Under the pieces are notes generated by a model, which made no database searches, was not told the DNA's origin, and was given only the letters and a program-made list of their open reading frames with translations. Positions 61,312 to 64,000 of a stretch of 64,000 bases of DNA are shown piece after piece (position 1 is the stretch's first letter; each line of letters begins with the position of its first letter). The stretch is from contig NZ_JAGTUT010000001.1 of the NCBI RefSeq assembly GCF_025685605.1, forward strand, positions 1-64,000, given 5' to 3'. The position numbers and the translations under genes are program-made. The DNA is from Granulicella arctica (lineage in GTDB: Bacteria > Acidobacteriota > Terriglobia > Terriglobales > Acidobacteriaceae).

Positions 61312-61686
61312 GTGCAGCGACTTTTCTCAATGTTTCCAGCAGGCGCGGTAGGTGCAGCACTTTTACTCATGCGAATCTCTGTAGCCGCGCTGCTGCTCTT
61401 GTTGCTCTTTTCTGGCGATTACGCCAGGTTCTGCTGGTGGGAACTCACTTTAGTGGTTGCGGTTGTGAGTTCCTTATGCCTTGGTATTTACACTCCGCTT
61501 TCCAGCACAATCTGCGCTTTCGTCGAGATCGTTCACCTTTTCACTCTCAGGGGCACTGATGCTCTTCACCTGCTTGTTTCCATTCTCGTGACATGTTGTT
61601 TGGCAGTTCTTGGCCCCGGAGCGTTCTCGATCGATGCCAAGCTGTTCGGGCGACGCCTTATTGAACTTGGCGAATTACCAGAATAG
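61312..61686 (+). CDS. Small MFPAG-type membrane protein, copy 2
   Basis: A 124-aa membrane protein starting GTG (VQRLFSMFPAGAVGAALLLMR) with four predicted helices and ending LGPGAFSIDAKLFGRRLIELG. Paralog of 40246-40611. The frame continues upstream to 61264, but the shared N-terminus argues for GTG 61312; the upstream start would overlap the element at 61232. It is divergent from kinase copy 2, just as copy 1 faces the regulator of set 1. Confidence 0.78.
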   Translation: MQRLFSMFPAGAVGAALLLMRISVAALLLLLLFSGDYARFCWWELTLVVAVVSSLCLGIYTPLSSTICAFVEIVHLFTLRGTDALHLLVSILVTCCLAVLGPGAFSIDAKLFGRRLIELGELPE

Positions 61687-61741
61687 TTATTCGGTGTTCA
61701 GGCTTGTCGCACGCCGATTTCTCATCATCTAGGAGCGCACC

Positions 61742-63196
61742 ATGAAGAAGTTGACAACAGCATTCGGCGCACCGGTCGTCGATAACAACAACATCCAGAC
61801 CGCTGGCCCACGCGGGCCCGCCCTTCTTCAGGATGTTTGGTTTTTAGAGAAACTGGCTCACTTTGACCGTGAGGTGATCCCGGAGCGCCGAATGCACGCC
61901 AAAGGTGCAGGCGCACACGGGACCTTCACCGTCACGCACGACATTACGAAGTACACACGCGCCAGGCTTTTCTCAGAGATCGGGAAATCGACGCCGATGT
62001 TTGCGCGGTTTTCGACAGTCGCCGGTGAGCGAGGAGCTGCTGACGCCGAGCGCGACATTCGAGGGTTCGCCTTGAAGTTCTACACCGAGGAAGGCAATTG
62101 GGATCTCGTCGGCAACAATACACCCGTGTTCTTCCATCGCGATCCCGTCAAGTTTCCAGACCTTAATCATGCAATTAAGCGCGACCCCAGAACCGGCATG
62201 CGCAGTGCACAAAACAACTGGGACTTCTGGACACTGTTGCCCGAGTCCCTTCATCAGGTCACGGTAGTGATGAGCGATCGCGGCATACCCCGCTCCTTCC
62301 GGCATATGCACGGGTTCGGCAGCCACACCTACAGCTTCATCAGCTCTGACAGCACCAGATATTGGGTAAAGTTCACGTTCAAGACCATGCAGGGTATCGA
62401 GAACCTGACCGACGCCGAAGCGGTCGAGATCGTCGGACGCGATCGAGAGAGCAACCAGCGGGATCTTTACGAGAGCATCGAACGAAAAGACTTTCCGCAA
62501 TGGAAGCTTTTCATCCAGATCATGGAAGAGAAGGATGCCGGCTCCTATCACCTCAATCCATTCGATCTCACTAAAGTCTGGCCTCACGTGGACTATCCGC
62601 TCATCGAAGTAGGGGTTCTGGAACTCAACAAGAATCCGGAAAACTACTTCGCAGAAACAGAGCAGGTAGCCTTCTCCCCAGCAAACATCGTTCCGGGGAT
62701 CAGCTTTTCTCCAGACAAGATGCTGCAGGGTCGCCTCTTTGCGTACGGTGATGCGCAGCGCTACCGTCTCGGCGTAAACCACAGTCACATCCCAGTAAAC
62801 GCTCCGCAGTGTCCCTACCATAGCTACCATCGAGATGGCCAGATGCGAGTGGATGGCAACGCCGGAGGCACCACTAGCTATGACCCCAACAGCAACGGAG
62901 AATGGCTGGAGCAACCCGATTTCGCTGAACCGCCATTGGCAATCGAAGGGGCGGCGGCACATTGGGACCACCGTTTGGATGAAGACAACTACTCGCAGCC
63001 TGGCAATCTATATCGCATGCTGAAAGCGGACGAGCAAACGCGTCTTTTCTGGAATACCGCCCGTGCTCTTGGTGATGCAAGCGAAGAGGTGAAGCAGCGG
63101 CATGTGACCAATTGCTCGAAAGCGGACGCGGCATATGGCACGGGCGTCGCGACCGCACTCAAGATGCTCGCATCGGGTGCAAGTCAACCGGCCTAG
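61742..63196 (+). CDS. katA: Catalase, small-subunit (clade 3-like) type
   Basis: A 484-aa haem catalase that disproportionates hydrogen peroxide in the cytoplasm. Motifs: [13 protein letters not shown] with the distal His, [12 protein letters not shown] with the Asn, the proximal haem Tyr in [14 protein letters not shown] and the [20 protein letters not shown] stretch. The length and the start [20 protein letters not shown] are normal for small-subunit catalases. It lies after the MFPAG gene; a rhodanese remnant follows. Confidence 0.95.
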   Translation: MKKLTTAFGAPVVDNNNIQTAGPRGPALLQDVWFLEKLAHFDREVIPERRMHAKGAGAHGTFTVTHDITKYTRARLFSEIGKSTPMFARFSTVAGERGAADAERDIRGFALKFYTEEGNWDLVGNNTPVFFHRDPVKFPDLNHAIKRDPRTGMRSAQNNWDFWTLLPESLHQVTVVMSDRGIPRSFRHMHGFGSHTYSFISSDSTRYWVKFTFKTMQGIENLTDAEAVEIVGRDRESNQRDLYESIERKDFPQWKLFIQIMEEKDAGSYHLNPFDLTKVWPHVDYPLIEVGVLELNKNPENYFAETEQVAFSPANIVPGISFSPDKMLQGRLFAYGDAQRYRLGVNHSHIPVNAPQCPYHSYHRDGQMRVDGNAGGTTSYDPNSNGEWLEQPDFAEPPLAIEGAAAHWDHRLDEDNYSQPGNLYRMLKADEQTRLFWNTARALGDASEEVKQRHVTNCSKADAAYGTGVATALKMLASGASQPA

Positions 63197-63273
63197 TCAA
63201 CCACGTCTCCTCAGCTAGCCAGTTGTGCATCCCGGCCCCAGGATCGTTGCACAACTGGCCGGATCGAAAGGGT

Positions 63274-63738
63274 ATGGAGGTCAATCTGGCCTGGACCATA
63301 GCTTCCATCGTTGCACTCATAAGTCTTGGATGGGTACTCGTGGCTCTTCGCCGCCGCCATCGTCGCCAAGAAGCCAAAGACCATAGCATCACGCCGGAAG
63401 CACTCTATCAACTGCTGAAAGAGGATAAGAACCTGCTTCTTTTCGACGTGCGTGTGCCTCTCGACCTGCTTGCGCACTCCGAGATCATTAGAGGAGCCAT
63501 GAGACTGCCTCCAAAAGAGATTAGCGACAGAGCGAACTCTATCCCAAAAGACGTAGATATCGTGATCTACAGGACCTCCCTGGACAACAACACACTTCAT
63601 CTGGTGCTCCAGATCACTCAGAAGCTGAAGTTCTGCAGACTCAAGATGCTGTAGGGCGGCTTTGAAGGATGGAAGAACAGGGGTCTGCCTGTCGAGGTCT
63701 ACTCTGTTCCGTTCCACCTCGATACACCAACCTTCTAG
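63274..63738 (+). pseudogene. Rhodanese-like membrane-anchored protein with nonsense codon
   Basis: The frame starts MEVNLAWTIASIVALISLGW, one membrane helix, then a rhodanese fold (ITPEALYQLLKEDKNLLLFD, VRVPLDLLAHSEIIRGAMRL). The catalytic CxxC-type loop reads IYRTSLDNNT, with Arg where the catalytic Cys is expected. A TAG at 63652-63654 stops it early, yet the same frame continues GGFEGWKNRGLPVEVYSVPF to a natural end at 63738. Thus the active site and the C-terminus are both damaged. AAAGGG precedes ATG 63274. Confidence 0.75.
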
Positions 63739-63897
63739 CTGGCCGATTGCCCTACTGTGCTGTCGAGCAACATCTACCGGCACCAAAGGTCCATGCATCC
63801 TCACTGGGAACGCACATCGATGATGTCGAAAGTCGCTACAACTCAGAAGGAACACCTCCTGCGCATCGGGCAATTCGTGCCAGAACGCCGGTCCTGG

Positions 63898-64000
63898 CTA
63901 AGCAGTCGGCCAAGCGCGCAGAGAGGTCTGTGCCAAATCGAGAAGCTCCTCTCGGGTAGCCCCGTTAATACCCTGAATGGTCATGCTCTGATCGATGGCC
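63898..64000 (-). CDS. C-terminal end of an unidentified protein
   Basis: At the window edge the minus strand holds an open frame ending TAG at 63898 (last residues SMTIQGINGATREELLDLAQ, then TSLRAWPTA). It begins outside the window. The composition is believable and no other frame is better, but I cannot identify it. Confidence 0.4.
   Translation of the reverse strand, partial: AIDQSMTIQGINGATREELLDLAQTSLRAWPTA

Noticed and set aside
61973..62971. 332-codon minus-strand frame inside catalase
   Set aside because: Antisense shadow of a strongly conserved catalase.

Overview
The window reads as chromosomal DNA of a soil-type heterotroph, most likely an Acidobacteriota member (Acidobacteriaceae, e.g. 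near Granulicella, Edaphobacter or Terriglobus). This is inferred from the gene mix and not from a marker phylogeny: a futalosine-route menaquinone gene (mqnD), a pro-kumamolisin S53 protease, two very large beta-propeller (Reg_prop/Y_Y_Y) sensor kinases, DUF4386, DUF899 and DUF417 small proteins, uronate catabolism and a type VI secretion system. One tRNA (Lys, anticodon CTT) and no rRNA or CRISPR array were seen.

Layout. 1-8.0 kb: the end of a T6SS locus. A minus-strand protein built on about nine spaced SFTQMF-type motifs faces the overlapping operon tssK-tssL-tssM plus a PP2C phosphatase. 8.2-21.2 kb: a sugar-acid and nickel-cofactor region. It holds an alginate-lyase-like protein, a 2,3-diketogulonate reductase-like enzyme, the nickel-pincer-nucleotide genes larE-larC-larB, an aldo/keto reductase, and an opposing operon larA-like - uxaE - gntK - SDR with a LacI-type palindrome upstream. 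Together these could turn hexuronates into 6-phosphogluconate through a nickel-dependent mannonate/gluconate C2-epimerase, which is the most interesting hypothesis in the window. 21.3-28.2 kb: ordinary housekeeping and secreted proteins (S53 protease, flavin reductase-like protein, ftsB, bioY, mqnD, tRNA-Lys).

28.5-34.6 kb: an accessory, partly decayed stretch. It has an internally deleted insertion sequence with doubled terminal repeats, small genes broken by single-base indels (DUF4386, EthD, one unknown) and a family of short intergenic repeats between them.

34.6-63.7 kb: a large stress/redox island with internal paralogy. Two copies of one regulatory set are recognisable: propeller histidine kinase, NarL-type regulator, exported alpha/beta-hydrolase, a small membrane protein beginning VQRLF-MFPAG, and a 56-66 aa CIC-motif protein too short for usual gene calling. 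Between them lie a ten-gene plus-strand cluster of Old Yellow Enzymes, dehydrogenases and NTF2/lipocalin-like proteins, and a TetR-SDR-quinone reductase set. A clade-3-like catalase and a broken rhodanese follow. A second patch of frameshifted genes (DUF1569, tautomerase, DUF417) lies at 52.5-54.2 kb. All function assignments come from reading motifs by eye; no database search was run.
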